Shown: positions 50,292 to 59,763, numbered from the stretch's first letter. The stretch is DNA of 64,000 bases from Lachnospiraceae bacterium (GCA_910574745.1 CAJTCE010000022.1:1-64000); one strand, 5' to 3'. Notes: generated by a model not told the origin, from the letters alone. Numbers and translations are program-made.

Positions 50292-52733
50292 TTAGCCCAT
50301 GGTCACTACTACATCATAGGTTTCTTTACCTTTTTCATAAGGAACAATGCAGCCTTCGACGAAAGCGCCGTCTACGGTCATGCTCTTAACGCCTTTTTCT
50401 ACGTTGTCAGGATTTACTACCTTGATGTTGTAGGTTCCTTCGCGGAATTTACGGGTAATTTCAAAATCGCCGAATCCTTTGGGAACGCAAGGATTGATGG
50501 AAAGTCCTTTGTGGGTAGGGTATACACCCAGAATGTACTGGGAGATATTGGCAAAGGTCCATGCCGCTGTACCTGTCAGCCAGGAGTTCTTCGCTTCGCC
50601 ATGGAATTTGGCGTCGCGTCCTGCAACCATCTGTGCGTATACATAAGGCTCGGTTCTGTGAATCTCGCTGAATTCCTCTACGTAAGCAGGGCAGGTCTTC
50701 TGATAAATTTCAAAAGCTCTGTCGCCCCGTCCGATGACTGTTTCCGCAATGGAAACCCAAGGATTGTTGTGGCAGAAGATACCTGCGTTCTCTTTGTATC
50801 CCGGGGGATAGGAGGTAACCTCGCCCAGCTCTAAGTGGTATTTGGTGTAAGCGGGCTGTAAGATCATGATACCGTACTGGGTATCCAGTTTTTCTTTTAC
50901 GGAATCAAGGGCTTTCTTTGCTTCGCCTGTTTCTACACCGACGCCGGCAAGTACACAGAAGCCCTGGGGCTCAATGTAAATCTGTCCTTCTTCGCATTCC
51001 TTGGAACCGACTTTATTGCTGTGGGCGTCATAAGCGCGGACAAACCATTCGCCGTCCCAGCCGTCTGTTAAGAGTGCTTTTCTCATTTTCTCAACTTCGG
51101 CACGGGCGTAATCAGCTTCTGCCTGGTCGCCTTTTAATTCGCAGATTTCAGCATATTCCAGACCGTATTTTACAAACATACCGCCGATGAATACGGACTC
51201 TGCAACCGGTCCTTCGGAAGGTCCGAACGTCTGGAAGGACTCGCCGGGATGCTCGGAGAAGCAGTTTAAGTTCAGACAGTCATTCCAGTCTGCACGCCCG
51301 ATCAAAGGTAAATTGTGAGGACCCTTGTGGTTTACTATGTAATCAAAGGAACGCTTTAAGTGATTTAATAAAGGAGTAGCCTTGCTCTCATCGTTATCGA
51401 AAGGAACCATTTCATCCAGAATGGACATATCGCCGCTTTCACGGATGTATGCGCTTGTTCCTGCGATTAACCATAAAGGATCGTCGTTGAAACCGGAACC
51501 GATATCCGCATTGCCCTTCTTGGTAAGGGGCTGGTACTGATGATAAGCGCTGCCGTCTTCAAACTGTGTGGAAGCGATATCGATGATACGGCCTCTTGCA
51601 CGCTCGGGGATCAGATGTACGAATCCAAGCAGATCCTGACAGGAATCACGGAAGCCCATGCCGCGTCCGATACCGGATTCATAATAGGAAGCGGAACGGG
51701 ACATATTGAAGGTTACCATACACTGATACTGGTTCCAGATATTAACCATGCGGTCAACCTTGTCGTTGGAGGATTTTACAGTGTATTTGGAAAGTAAACC
51801 GTTCCAGTATGACTGAAGCTCGCTGAAAGCCTTGTCCACATCTGCATCCGTCTGGTATTTTGCAAGCAGAGCATTAGCGGGAGCTTTGTTGATAATGCCG
51901 TAAGATTCCCATTTTTCCTCCTCGGGATTCTCGCAGTAGCCGAGTACAAATACAAAGGATTTGCTCTCGCCGGGAGCTAAAATGATATTAATCTGGTGGG
52001 AAGCGATGGGAGACCAGCCGCTTGCCATAGAATCCGTGGCCTGTCCCTTTTCAACAACCTCAGGGTTGTCCGCGCCGCGGTATGCGCCGAGGAAAGCGTC
52101 GCGGCTTGTGTCAAAGCCGTCTACTTTGGTATTTACAGAGTAAACAGCGTAGTGGTTACGACGTTCCCTGTATTCTGTCTTGTGATAAATGGTGGAGCCG
52201 ATTACCTCGACCTCGCCTGTGCTTAAGTTTCTCTGGAAGTTACGGGAATCGTCATCCGCATTCCACAGACACCATTCTACATAAGAAAATAATTTTAATT
52301 CTTTTGCAGCGCTGCCGTTGTTGGTAACGGTCAGGCGGCTTACCTCACAGCTGTCATTCATGGGAACGAAGGTAAGCACGCTTGCTTCCACATCATTTTT
52401 TGAACCGGTAAATCTGGAATAGCCGATACCGTGGCGGCATTCGTATTTATCAAGCTCTGTCTGGGTGGGTTTCCAGCCGGGATTCCATACAGTATCGCCA
52501 TCTTTAATATAGAAATATTTGCCGTTGATATCTCCCGGTACGTCGTTATAACGGTAACGGGTAATTCTTAATAACTTTGCATCCTTGTAAAAAGTGTAAC
52601 CGCCGCATGTGTTGGAAATTAACGTAAAGAAATCATTGCATCCTAAATAATTAATCCAGGGAAGCGGGGTTTTGGGAGTTGTGATGACGTACTCCTTGCT
52701 GGCGTCATCAAAGTAACCAAATTTCATAATCAT
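50292..52733 (-). CDS. Cellobiose phosphorylase (GH94)
   Basis: This cytosolic enzyme cleaves cellobiose with phosphate to glucose 1-phosphate plus glucose. Seen: the family-typical start [55 protein letters not shown], the general acid Asp in [11 protein letters not shown] and a C-terminal jelly roll, in about 813 residues as in known GH94 cellobiose phosphorylases. AAAGGA lies six bases before ATG 52733. ATG 52727 gives the commonest family N-terminus, and ATG 52748 would overlap the binding site. It is divergent from a CUT1 importer that probably brings in its substrate. GH94 also contains cellodextrin and other disaccharide phosphorylases. Confidence 0.93.
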   Translation of the reverse strand: MIMKFGYFDDASKEYVITTPKTPLPWINYLGCNDFFTLISNTCGGYTFYKDAKLLRITRYRYNDVPGDINGKYFYIKDGDTVWNPGWKPTQTELDKYECRHGIGYSRFTGSKNDVEASVLTFVPMNDSCEVSRLTVTNNGSAAKELKLFSYVEWCLWNADDDSRNFQRNLSTGEVEVIGSTIYHKTEYRERRNHYAVYSVNTKVDGFDTSRDAFLGAYRGADNPEVVEKGQATDSMASGWSPIASHQINIILAPGESKSFVFVLGYCENPEEEKWESYGIINKAPANALLAKYQTDADVDKAFSELQSYWNGLLSKYTVKSSNDKVDRMVNIWNQYQCMVTFNMSRSASYYESGIGRGMGFRDSCQDLLGFVHLIPERARGRIIDIASTQFEDGSAYHQYQPLTKKGNADIGSGFNDDPLWLIAGTSAYIRESGDMSILDEMVPFDNDESKATPLLNHLKRSFDYIVNHKGPHNLPLIGRADWNDCLNLNCFSEHPGESFQTFGPSEGPVAESVFIGGMFVKYGLEYAEICELKGDQAEADYARAEVEKMRKALLTDGWDGEWFVRAYDAHSNKVGSKECEEGQIYIEPQGFCVLAGVGVETGEAKKALDSVKEKLDTQYGIMILQPAYTKYHLELGEVTSYPPGYKENAGIFCHNNPWVSIAETVIGRGDRAFEIYQKTCPAYVEEFSEIHRTEPYVYAQMVAGRDAKFHGEAKNSWLTGTAAWTFANISQYILGVYPTHKGLSINPCVPKGFGDFEITRKFREGTYNIKVVNPDNVEKGVKSMTVDGAFVEGCIVPYEKGKETYDVVVTMG

Positions 52734-53220
52734 CCAAATTCCTTTCAATATAGTATTGTTAGGAATGCCTTAGGGGCAATCCATATGAAAATTATACAGA
52801 AACGGGTATATAAAATCAAGAGAAAACCATTGGGCGGCAGGCTTTTTTTTCCATAATTTGTGTATGAGATTGCGTGCATGGGCACGCCGAAAGAACGCAT
52901 GTAAAAGAGGGAAATGCAAAATATGAAATATGAATAAATTATGAATGAAATGTGTACAAAACAACAAAATATGGATTGCTAAAACTGTGAAATAGTACCA
53001 AAAAAAGGTAAAGTGTACAAAAAATACAATAAAACGCTTGCAATTTTGGATAAAATGTAATAAAGTTAATTTCGTCGAAGGGATTTTTTATGAATATTTT
53101 GTTTCGGAAAATTCCCGCGTACATTGACAAACAGGCATTTAGTTATCCTCAAGATAACATCATATAAATGCAAACTATTAACACTTATTTCAAACAATCT
53201 TTAGAGGAGGAACAAAAAGA
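52734..53220. other. Divergent control region between GH94 and importer genes
   Basis: No gene is seen in this 487-base region. It is AT-rich and has a weak cre-like site (ATAAAACGCTTGCA, 53029-53042), TTGACA at 53124-53129 without a well-spaced -10, and the palindrome GTTATC-CTCAA-GATAAC (53142-53158). Promoters for both genes must lie here but cannot be fixed confidently. Confidence 0.6.
53142..53158. promoter_or_regulatory. Palindromic operator candidate before the CUT1 importer
   Basis: GTTATC (53142-53147) and GATAAC (53153-53158) are a perfect inverted repeat with a five-base spacer, 13 bases after a TTGACA and 62 bases before the start codon. The binding protein is unknown. Confidence 0.45.
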
Positions 53221-54705
53221 ATGAAAAAGAAATTATTAAGTGTTTTACTTTCCACAGCAATGGTAGCTTCCTTGCTGGTAGGCTGCGGCGACAAGGCAGA
53301 AGAGCCCGCTCCTGCAGAGCCTGAAACAGAGGCACCTGCTGAAGATGAAGAGCCCGCTGATGATGAAGTAGAAGCACCCGCAGAAGATGAATCTGCAGAC
53401 GCAGAAGATGAATCTGCATCCGAATGGACAGCTGATCTTTCCGCAGATACAGGTTCTGTACTGAACATCTACTGCTGGAACGAGGAGTTCAAATCTCGTG
53501 TAACAGATCACTATCCCGGATACACAGATAACGGAGACGGAACCGGAGCAATCGGCGATGTTAAAGTTAACTGGGTTATCGTACCTTCTGATGACATGGC
53601 TTATCAGAACAACTTAGACGAGACATTATTAAAACAGGCAGACGCTGCAGCCGACGATAAGATTGATATGTTCTTAATCGAAGCTGACTACGCATTAAAG
53701 TATGTAAATGCTGAAGGCGTATGTATTTCCATGGCTGATCTTGGATTAACAGATTACATGGCTGATCAGTATCAGTATACAAAAGACGTTGTTACTGATG
53801 CAAACGGCAACGTAAACGGTACTTCCTGGCAGGGATGTCCTGGTCTTTACATCTACAGACGTTCCGTAGCAAAAGAAGTATTCGGAACAGATGATCCTAC
53901 AGAAGTTCAGACACACTTCTCTGATTGGGACAAATTCGCAGCATCCGCTCAGGAATTAGCAGATGCAGGCTGGAAAGTAGTTTCCGGTTATGACGATGCT
54001 TACCGTGTATTCTCCCAGAACGTATCTACTCCTTGGGTAGTTGATGGCAAAATCGTTATCGATGACAATATCATGAACTGGGTAGAGCAGACAAAAGACT
54101 TTACAGACAAAGGCTTCAACAACAAGACTTCCCTCTGGTCTGATGACTGGGCTAAGGGCGCATCTTCTTCAGGAGATGTATTCGGTTACTTCGGACCCGC
54201 TTGGTTCATCGACTTTACATTAGCTGGTTACACAATGGACGATGCTGACGGCGAAGCAGCAGTTGGCAACGGTACATGGGGTGACTGGGCAGCAATCGAA
54301 GGACCTCAGGGCTATTTCTGGGGTGGTACATGGGTATGTGCTGCACAGGGATCTGACAACCAGGGTCTTGTAGCAGACATTATGTATCAGCTGACATGCA
54401 ATCCTGATGTTATGAAGGAAATCGTTACAGCAGACAATGACTTCTGTAACAACCAGCCTCTTATGGAGGAAATGGCAGCAAGCGGCGTAACAAACGCATT
54501 CCTTGGCGGAGAGAACGTACTTGAGAAATTCTGTGCTGGCGTTACATCTATCAGCTTAGAAAACAGCTCCATTTATGATCAGGGTATGACAGAGCAGTTC
54601 CAGGGCGCTATGAAAGACTACTTCGACGGCAACGTTGACTTAGATACAGCTTTAGAGAACTTCTATACAAACGTAGAAACAAGATATCCTGAATTAACAC
54701 ACTAA
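53221..54705 (+). CDS. CUT1 sugar ABC importer substrate-binding lipoprotein
   Basis: This 494-residue lipoprotein has the signal peptide MKKKLLSVLLSTAMVASLLV and GCG (Cys22), then a long Glu/Ala/Pro/Asp linker (about 25-75). An extracellular solute-binding domain of family 1 follows, with LNIYCWNEEFKSRV, DDKIDMFLIEADYALKYV, WQGCPGLYIYRRS and GPQGYFWGGTWVCAA. GAGGAGGAAC is a very strong ribosome binding site. It starts a binding protein-permease-permease operon lacking its own ATPase, which is usual for CUT1 systems sharing an MsmK-type ATPase. Divergent GH94 suggests cello-oligosaccharides. Confidence 0.93.
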   Translation: MKKKLLSVLLSTAMVASLLVGCGDKAEEPAPAEPETEAPAEDEEPADDEVEAPAEDESADAEDESASEWTADLSADTGSVLNIYCWNEEFKSRVTDHYPGYTDNGDGTGAIGDVKVNWVIVPSDDMAYQNNLDETLLKQADAAADDKIDMFLIEADYALKYVNAEGVCISMADLGLTDYMADQYQYTKDVVTDANGNVNGTSWQGCPGLYIYRRSVAKEVFGTDDPTEVQTHFSDWDKFAASAQELADAGWKVVSGYDDAYRVFSQNVSTPWVVDGKIVIDDNIMNWVEQTKDFTDKGFNNKTSLWSDDWAKGASSSGDVFGYFGPAWFIDFTLAGYTMDDADGEAAVGNGTWGDWAAIEGPQGYFWGGTWVCAAQGSDNQGLVADIMYQLTCNPDVMKEIVTADNDFCNNQPLMEEMAASGVTNAFLGGENVLEKFCAGVTSISLENSSIYDQGMTEQFQGAMKDYFDGNVDLDTALENFYTNVETRYPELTH

Positions 54706-54742
54706 TAATAGGACTTAAGTTTGAGTGATTATTAGTACCTTG

Positions 54743-54776
54743 TACAGGGTGAGGTGCGAAAGTGCCTCATCCTGTA
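54743..54776 (+). promoter_or_regulatory. Intercistronic hairpin after the CUT1 lipoprotein gene
   Basis: TACAGGGTGAGGTGC pairs with GTGCCTCATCCTGTA around a GAAA-type loop, with no T run. It likely stabilises the lipoprotein message and lowers permease expression. Confidence 0.7.
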
Positions 54777-54818
54777 ATACTATAAAGACCTTTCAAGGGT
54801 CAGATATGAGGTGATTGA

Positions 54819-55724
54819 ATGACAAAAAAGAAGAGTTGTGTCAGTTATACAAAATGGGGTTATGTCTTTTTGCTGCCCTTTTTTCTCGTATATACCATTT
54901 TCAACTTGATTCCATTGGTTCAGACTTTTTATTACAGTTTCTTTGAAAACTACAGATCCGGTCTTACCACAATCGGACCTAATTTCGTAGGGTTCAGCAA
55001 TTTTGTTAACATTGTCAGCAAATTCAACCTGCTGAAATTTGCCGGAAACACCTTTATCATGTGGGTTATCGGATTTATTCCGCAGATTATCATTTCCCTG
55101 CTCCTTGCAGCATGGTTCACAGATTTGAACCTAAAACTGAAAGGACAGAGATTTTTTAAGACAGTAATCTATCTGCCCAACCTGATTATGGCATCCGCTT
55201 TCTCCATGTTGTTCTTTACAATCTTTGCAGACGGCGGTCCTGTCAATGAAATTTTGATGGGAGTGGGTATTTTAGATACGCCTTTCCGCTTCTTCTCCAG
55301 TGTAGGAGGAACAAGAGGATTGGTAGGCTTGATGAACTTCCTGATGTGGTTTGGTAATACCACCATCCTTTTGATGGCAGGTATGATGGGTATCGACCCC
55401 TCACTGTTTGAAGCCGCAGAGGTTGACGGTGCAAAGCCTATGCAGATATTCCGGTTCATTACCATGCCTTTATTAAAACCGATTCTGGTTTACGTAGTTA
55501 TCACTTCCTTAATCGGTGGTATTCAGATGTTCGATGTACCGCAGATTTTAACAGCAGGAGACGGTTCTCCTAACGGTTCTACCAAGACTCTGATCATGTT
55601 CTTAAATGAGCACTTATTCAGTAAGAACTATGGTATGGCGGGTGCGCTTTCCGTAATCCTGTTTATTATCACTGCAATACTCAGCATCTGCGTATACTAC
55701 GCATTAACGAAACAAAACGATTAG
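54819..55724 (+). CDS. CUT1 sugar ABC importer permease (MalF-like)
   Basis: This 301-residue permease has six membrane segments and the EAA-type coupling motif EAAEVDGAKPMQIFRFITMPLLK near residue 200. It begins KKSCVSYTKWGYVFLLPFF, typical of MalF/LacF-type subunits. It precedes the second permease by 11 bases. No ATPase gene follows, so a shared ATPase encoded elsewhere is expected. Confidence 0.93.
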   Translation: MTKKKSCVSYTKWGYVFLLPFFLVYTIFNLIPLVQTFYYSFFENYRSGLTTIGPNFVGFSNFVNIVSKFNLLKFAGNTFIMWVIGFIPQIIISLLLAAWFTDLNLKLKGQRFFKTVIYLPNLIMASAFSMLFFTIFADGGPVNEILMGVGILDTPFRFFSSVGGTRGLVGLMNFLMWFGNTTILLMAGMMGIDPSLFEAAEVDGAKPMQIFRFITMPLLKPILVYVVITSLIGGIQMFDVPQILTAGDGSPNGSTKTLIMFLNEHLFSKNYGMAGALSVILFIITAILSICVYYALTKQND

Positions 55725-55735
55725 GAGGTGCACAG

Positions 55736-56599
55736 ATGGAAAAAACAAAAAAGAAATCAGGTAACAGTGCACTTACTGCACGACGTGTATTTTCATATAT
55801 TATATTAGCTATTTTAACTGTTTTGTGCTTATTCTCCTTTTACATACTGATAGTGAATGCAACAAGAGCGCATTCCCAGATCAGTAAGGGATTTTCGGCA
55901 CTTCCGGGTTCTTATGCACTCAGAAATTTCCAGAATCTGATGAGTGATGCAAACCTACCCGTATTCAGGGGCTTATTAAACAGCTTGATCGTAGCAGGAT
56001 GTTCTGCAGCTTTATCCGTATATTTCTCGGCTCTGACTGCTTACGCTATCCACTGCTATGATTTCAAAGGAAAAAATATTGCATTTACTTTTATTCTTAT
56101 GATCATGACAGTACCTACCCAGGTAACTGCTTTAGGTTTCATTAATTTAATGGATAAATTCCACATGATGGATACATTCTGGCCGTTGATCATTCCCAGT
56201 GTGGCTGCACCGGCAGTATTCTTCTTTATGAAGCAGTACATGGACAGTGCGCTGCCTATAGAGATCGTAGAGGCTGCACGTATTGACGGTTCCAACGAGT
56301 TTGGTACATTCAATAAGATCGTACTTCCCATTATGAAACCGGCGTTTGCGGTACAGGCAATCTTTACTTTCGTAACGTCCTGGAATAACTACTTTACTCC
56401 GGCCTTGATTTTAAAGAAAAATAATCTGAAGACATTACCTATCTTAATCGCACAGTTAAGAAGTGCAGACTTCTTAAAGTTCGATATGGGTAAGGTTTAT
56501 ATGATGATTCTCCTTTCAATCCTGCCTGTAGTAATTGTTTACCTGTGCTTATCCAAGTACATCATTCAGGGTGTTGCATTGGGCTCCGTTAAGGGTTAA
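55736..56599 (+). CDS. CUT1 sugar ABC importer permease (MalG-like)
   Basis: This 287-residue permease has six membrane segments and the coupling motif EIVEAARIDGSNEFGTFNKI near residue 180, typical of MalG/LacG-type proteins, ending in a short tail IIQGVALGSVKG. AGGAGGTG before the ATG is a strong ribosome binding site. The terminator at 56639-56668 closes the operon. Confidence 0.93.
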   Translation: MEKTKKKSGNSALTARRVFSYIILAILTVLCLFSFYILIVNATRAHSQISKGFSALPGSYALRNFQNLMSDANLPVFRGLLNSLIVAGCSAALSVYFSALTAYAIHCYDFKGKNIAFTFILMIMTVPTQVTALGFINLMDKFHMMDTFWPLIIPSVAAPAVFFFMKQYMDSALPIEIVEAARIDGSNEFGTFNKIVLPIMKPAFAVQAIFTFVTSWNNYFTPALILKKNNLKTLPILIAQLRSADFLKFDMGKVYMMILLSILPVVIVYLCLSKYIIQGVALGSVKG

Positions 56600-56638
56600 T
56601 TTTAAACAGATTATTCATACGGTAAATATGGATATTTT

Positions 56639-56668
56639 TAAGACCGTCCTTTTGGGCGGTCTTATTTT
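56639..56668 (+). terminator. Terminator of the CUT1 operon
   Basis: AAGACCGTCC faces GGGCGGTCTT with a short T-rich loop and is followed by ATTTTGTTG. Confidence 0.85.
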
Positions 56669-56804
56669 GTTGTTCGGTAAAAAGTACATTCCCCTATCCT
56701 GAAATGAAGTATAATAAGAATGTTATCAAAAGAATTTCTTTATTTTGGTTTGATGATAAAGAGATATAGAAAAAGGTCTGCTTTCTCTATGGAGGTAAAG
56801 GAAA

Positions 56805-57188
56805 ATGACAATGATTATTGACGGCCGCCGACTGCGGGTTTTTGAATATTTCGGACAGTTATGTGATTATGCCGGATGGAATCAGGAAAATAAGGATTTT
56901 CTTTGGAAAAAGCTTCTGGAATATAACGGGCTTTATGAGGAATTTGTTTATTATTTAGAGCATCATGAATTTTGCGGCGGTTTGTCCTTTGGAGGATATT
57001 CCCTGATTGATTTATATGTCAGACAGATGGAACATTACAATCTGATACACGATATTGGAAAAAACACGGGAAACTGCAATAAAGAAGATATGGTCTTAAG
57101 AGCCTTTTATACTATGGCGGCATTTTTTGAAAATCCCGCATATTATGAGGAGAAGTTAAGGGAAAATCCCGGAATGGACAGAATTTAG
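56805..57188 (+). CDS. Small helical protein, function unknown
   Basis: The 127-residue product starts after GGAGGTAAAGG with MTMIIDGRRLRVFEYFGQLC. It is rich in aromatic residues, Glu, His and Asn (EEFVYYLEHHEFCGGLSFGGYS), predicts mainly helices, and has no membrane segment. No family is recognised. A TATAAT at 56710-56715 without a clear -35 may be its promoter, and a terminator follows, so it is probably a single-gene unit. Confidence 0.72.
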   Translation: MTMIIDGRRLRVFEYFGQLCDYAGWNQENKDFLWKKLLEYNGLYEEFVYYLEHHEFCGGLSFGGYSLIDLYVRQMEHYNLIHDIGKNTGNCNKEDMVLRAFYTMAAFFENPAYYEEKLRENPGMDRI

Positions 57189-57518
57189 TGCACTTTAAGA
57201 TAATTTTGAACAAAAAAAAAGATAGGAATCCCTGATAAAACAGGGGATTCTATTTGCTTTAAGGGAAAAACAAATAGGAAAGTTTACAGGTATGATAAAG
57301 GAGATAAAGGATGTCTGTAAATGTTTCGGTCTGAGCGGGCGGAGACGGTACAAAGACATGAGATATTGCTTACAGGTTGCTTACAAGCAGTTTTTTTAGA
57401 GAAATTTCAGAGGTATTTCACAAAAATGGCAAAATTATGGTATAAAATAATGATGGAAGTAAAGATATTAAAGGGAAATGTTAACATGGAATGATCAGAA
57501 TAAAAAGTGGAGTGTATC
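57189..57518. other. Spacer before the HAAS-type gene
   Basis: This 330-base gap holds the terminator at 57222-57256, a short direct repeat (TTGCTTACA twice near 57366-57386), and a likely promoter TTCACA (57417-57422) with TATAAA (57441-57446) 18 bases apart. No gene is seen. Confidence 0.6.
57222..57256 (+). terminator. Terminator of the gene at 56805
   Basis: ATAGGAATCCCTG faces CAGGGGATTCTAT with one bulge, then TTTGCTTT follows. The stem is moderate. Confidence 0.65.
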
Positions 57519-57989
57519 ATGAACAAATACGAATTTATAACGAATTTACAAAGGCATCTGACAGGAAAGGTTTCCGCAGAAAAGCTTCAGGAGCTTACGG
57601 CTTATTATAATGATTATATTGATGCCCAGATACGAAAGGGAAGAACTGAGGAAGAGGTGCTTTTAGAACTGGGAGATCCAAGACTTCTGGCAAAGAGTAT
57701 TGTTGAAACGGAAGGAGGCAGCAGAGGAGGAGGCGGCAGAGGAGGAGACGGCTTAAGAGCTAATACCGTGTATGAGGAAGGGGGACCGGAAGAAGGAGAT
57801 CGGCAAAGCGGTTCGTTCCGTGTCAGAAGGATTGCTTTCAGGATTGCTTTGCTGCTGGTTCTTTTCCTGATATTGTATATTGTGTTTGGGGTTATCGGAC
57901 TGGCATTGAACATATTCCTAAGGTTTGTTCTGCCTGTGCTGGTTCCCCTATTGATCATATATTTTATCATCAGCTTATTCAGACGTTAG
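57519..57989 (+). CDS. HAAS/DUF1700-like membrane protein
   Basis: The 156-residue protein begins with a helical domain of the HAAS/DUF1700 type (NKYEFITNLQRHL, AYYNDYIDAQIRKGRTEEEVLLELGDPRLLAKSIV). A Gly/Arg-rich linker (RGGGGRGGDG) and two hydrophobic segments (about 112-153) follow. Related proteins are usually cotranscribed with a PadR regulator and transduce or respond to membrane stress, but no PadR gene is adjacent. GGAG before ATG 57519 sets the start rather than GTG 57507. Confidence 0.8.
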   Translation: MNKYEFITNLQRHLTGKVSAEKLQELTAYYNDYIDAQIRKGRTEEEVLLELGDPRLLAKSIVETEGGSRGGGGRGGDGLRANTVYEEGGPEEGDRQSGSFRVRRIAFRIALLLVLFLILYIVFGVIGLALNIFLRFVLPVLVPLLIIYFIISLFRR

Positions 57990-58322
57990 TGACTAAGAAA
58001 AAATCCTTATATAAAGTGCAGGCGTTTTGTGCCCGTGAACGTGAAAAAGAAAAATAGGATAAATGAAAGATAGCCTATCAGGGGTGATAGGCTATCTTAC
58101 GGGGAGTATAAATAAATATATCAGTTTGCGGCAGAATATTGGGGATTTGCTCTGCCGTATTTAAATTATATTGCATAAAAACATTTTTTTCAATAGATTT
58201 GAAAATAAAAATATAATAAAATTAAAAAAAATTAGTACTTTTTTCTTATGTAAACAAAGTATATTCCTTCTGACTTTTGAAATACTACAAATGTAACTAA
58301 AAATAATTAGGAGGAATTAATT
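57990..58322. other. AT-rich spacer before the Asn/Gln-rich gene
   Basis: This 333-base gap contains a perfect 14-base-pair hairpin (AAGATAGCCTATCA 58068-58081, TGATAGGCTATCTT 58086-58099, GGGG loop). Its missing T run means it may be a weak terminator. A very AT-rich leader follows. No promoter can be placed with confidence. Confidence 0.6.
58068..58099 (+). terminator. Perfect 14-bp hairpin downstream of the HAAS-type gene
   Basis: Both arms are exact reverse complements with a four-base GGGG loop. No T run follows, so it is a Rho-independent terminator only in part, or an mRNA-stabilising structure. Confidence 0.5.
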
Positions 58323-58484
58323 ATGGCAAAAAATGATTACAACGAACTGAACCAGTCCAGCCAGAACAGCTCAAAGGATGGTTACAACAACAGCCAGAAC
58401 AATCAGCAGAACAAACAGAATAACCAGAACAAGCAGCAGAACAACGAGCAGAACAGCTCCAAGGATTCTGATAACTGTCGTTAA
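58323..58484 (+). CDS. Asn/Gln-rich 53-residue protein
   Basis: A frame too short for most gene finders follows an excellent ribosome binding site (AGGAGGAATTAATT before ATG). The product begins MAKNDYNELNQSSQNSSKDG, is mostly Asn, Gln, Ser and Lys, carries repeated NNQ/NKQ units, and ends DSDNCR with one Cys. It is soluble and disordered in outlook. Its composition recalls gamma-type small acid-soluble spore proteins, but no motif proves that. A hairpin at 58519-58554 may end its message. Confidence 0.7.
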   Translation: MAKNDYNELNQSSQNSSKDGYNNSQNNQQNKQNNQNKQQNNEQNSSKDSDNCR

Positions 58485-58518
58485 TGAAAAAGAAAAAGGA
58501 TATCCTGTTTGGATGATG

Positions 58519-58554
58519 CAGAAGCCGGTGTACAATAGGGTGCACCGGTTTCTG
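58519..58554 (+). terminator. Hairpin after the Asn/Gln-rich gene
   Basis: CAGAAGCCGGTG faces GCACCGGTTTCTG, giving a stable stem with a weak T-rich tail. Confidence 0.55.
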
Positions 58555-58576
58555 TACTGATTTGATAAAAAGTTGA

Positions 58577-58605
58577 TTGACATAAAAAGCCTTTCAAATT
58601 AATAT
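58577..58605 (+). promoter_or_regulatory. Promoter placing the start site at the ATG of the methyltransferase gene
   Basis: TTGACA (58577-58582) and TAATAT (58600-58605) are 17 bases apart. Transcription would begin about seven bases later, at or next to ATG 58612, and no Shine-Dalgarno sequence is present. Confidence 0.6.
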
Positions 58606-58611
58606 AAAACT

Positions 58612-59763
58612 ATGAGAAAAATGGAATTGATCGTTCCCTGCCATTTTGGGCTGGAAACAATATTAAAAAGAGAAATTATTGATTTAGGGTATGATATTAG
58701 CAAGGTAGAAGATGGCCGCGTAACTTTTCACGGCGATGAGGATGCTGTCTGCAGGGCTAATATTTTTTTGAGGAGCGCGGAAAGAATCCTTATTAAGGTA
58801 GGAAGCTTTCATGCCGAAACCTTTGACGACCTTTTCGAGGGAACAAAGGCGCTGCCCTGGGAGGCGTTTATTCCTGCAGACGGAAAGTTCTGGGTTACGA
58901 AGGCGGCCAGTGTGAAAAGTAAATTATTCAGTCCATCCGATATCCAGTCCATTATGAAAAAAGCAATGGTGGAACGCATGAAGGAGCACTACGGCATCAG
59001 CTGGTTTGAAGAAAGCGGCGAAAGCTTTCCCGTCAGGGCGTTTTTGTATAAGGATGAGGTCACGGTAGGGTTGGATACCACGGGAGAATCTTTACATAAA
59101 AGAGGCTATCGGAAACTGACGGCAAAGGCGCCTATTGCGGAAAATCTGGCGGCGGCGCTGATCATGCTGACTCCTTGGAATAAAGACCGGATTCTTTTGG
59201 ATCCTTTTTGCGGAAGCGGGACCTTTCCGATTGAAGCGGCTATGATGGCAGCAAATATAGCTCCGGGAATGAACAGGGATTTCCGGGCGTTTGATTGGAA
59301 GCATTTGATTTTGCCCAAAATGTGGTATGATTGCCTGGATGAGGCCCGAGATAGCGTGGACATGACGGTGGATACGGATATCCAGGGATATGACATCGAT
59401 CCGGAAATGGTACGGATATCCAGGGAAAATGCCAGACTTGCAGGTGTGGAGAAGCTGATTCATTTTCAGGCAAGGCCCATGGAGCAGTTAAGCCACAGCA
59501 AAAAGTACGGTTTTATCATAACCAATCCTCCTTATGGAGAGAGAATTGAAGAAAAGAAGAATCTTCCGGCACTTTACCGTATGCTGGGAGAGAAATATCA
59601 GAGTTTGGATTCCTGGTCTATGTTTTTGATCACTTCTTATGAAAATGCACAAAAGGATATTGGCAGGAAAGCGGACAAGAACAGAAAATTATATAACGGT
59701 ATGTTAAAAACATACTTTTATCAGTATTTGGGGCCTAAACCGCCTAAGAGAGATAAGGCATGA
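58612..59763 (+). CDS. THUMP-domain 23S rRNA guanine-N2 methyltransferase family protein
   Basis: This 383-residue RNA methyltransferase corresponds to the N-terminal half of RlmL and to B. subtilis YpsC. A THUMP domain (about 45-155) is followed by a Rossmann-fold methylase with LLDPFCGSGTFPIEAA near residue 197, DIQGYDIDPEMV and the catalytic ITNPPYGERI near 304. It probably makes m2G in 23S rRNA. There is no ribosome binding site before ATG 58612 or the in-frame ATG 58621, which with the promoter position points to a leaderless transcript. It overlaps the next gene by four bases (ATGA). Confidence 0.92.
   Translation: MRKMELIVPCHFGLETILKREIIDLGYDISKVEDGRVTFHGDEDAVCRANIFLRSAERILIKVGSFHAETFDDLFEGTKALPWEAFIPADGKFWVTKAASVKSKLFSPSDIQSIMKKAMVERMKEHYGISWFEESGESFPVRAFLYKDEVTVGLDTTGESLHKRGYRKLTAKAPIAENLAAALIMLTPWNKDRILLDPFCGSGTFPIEAAMMAANIAPGMNRDFRAFDWKHLILPKMWYDCLDEARDSVDMTVDTDIQGYDIDPEMVRISRENARLAGVEKLIHFQARPMEQLSHSKKYGFIITNPPYGERIEEKKNLPALYRMLGEKYQSLDSWSMFLITSYENAQKDIGRKADKNRKLYNGMLKTYFYQYLGPKPPKRDKA

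Noticed and set aside
50286-52327. Several plus-strand frames of 60-182 codons
   Set aside because: All are shadows of the intact GH94 gene on the opposite strand and lack binding sites.
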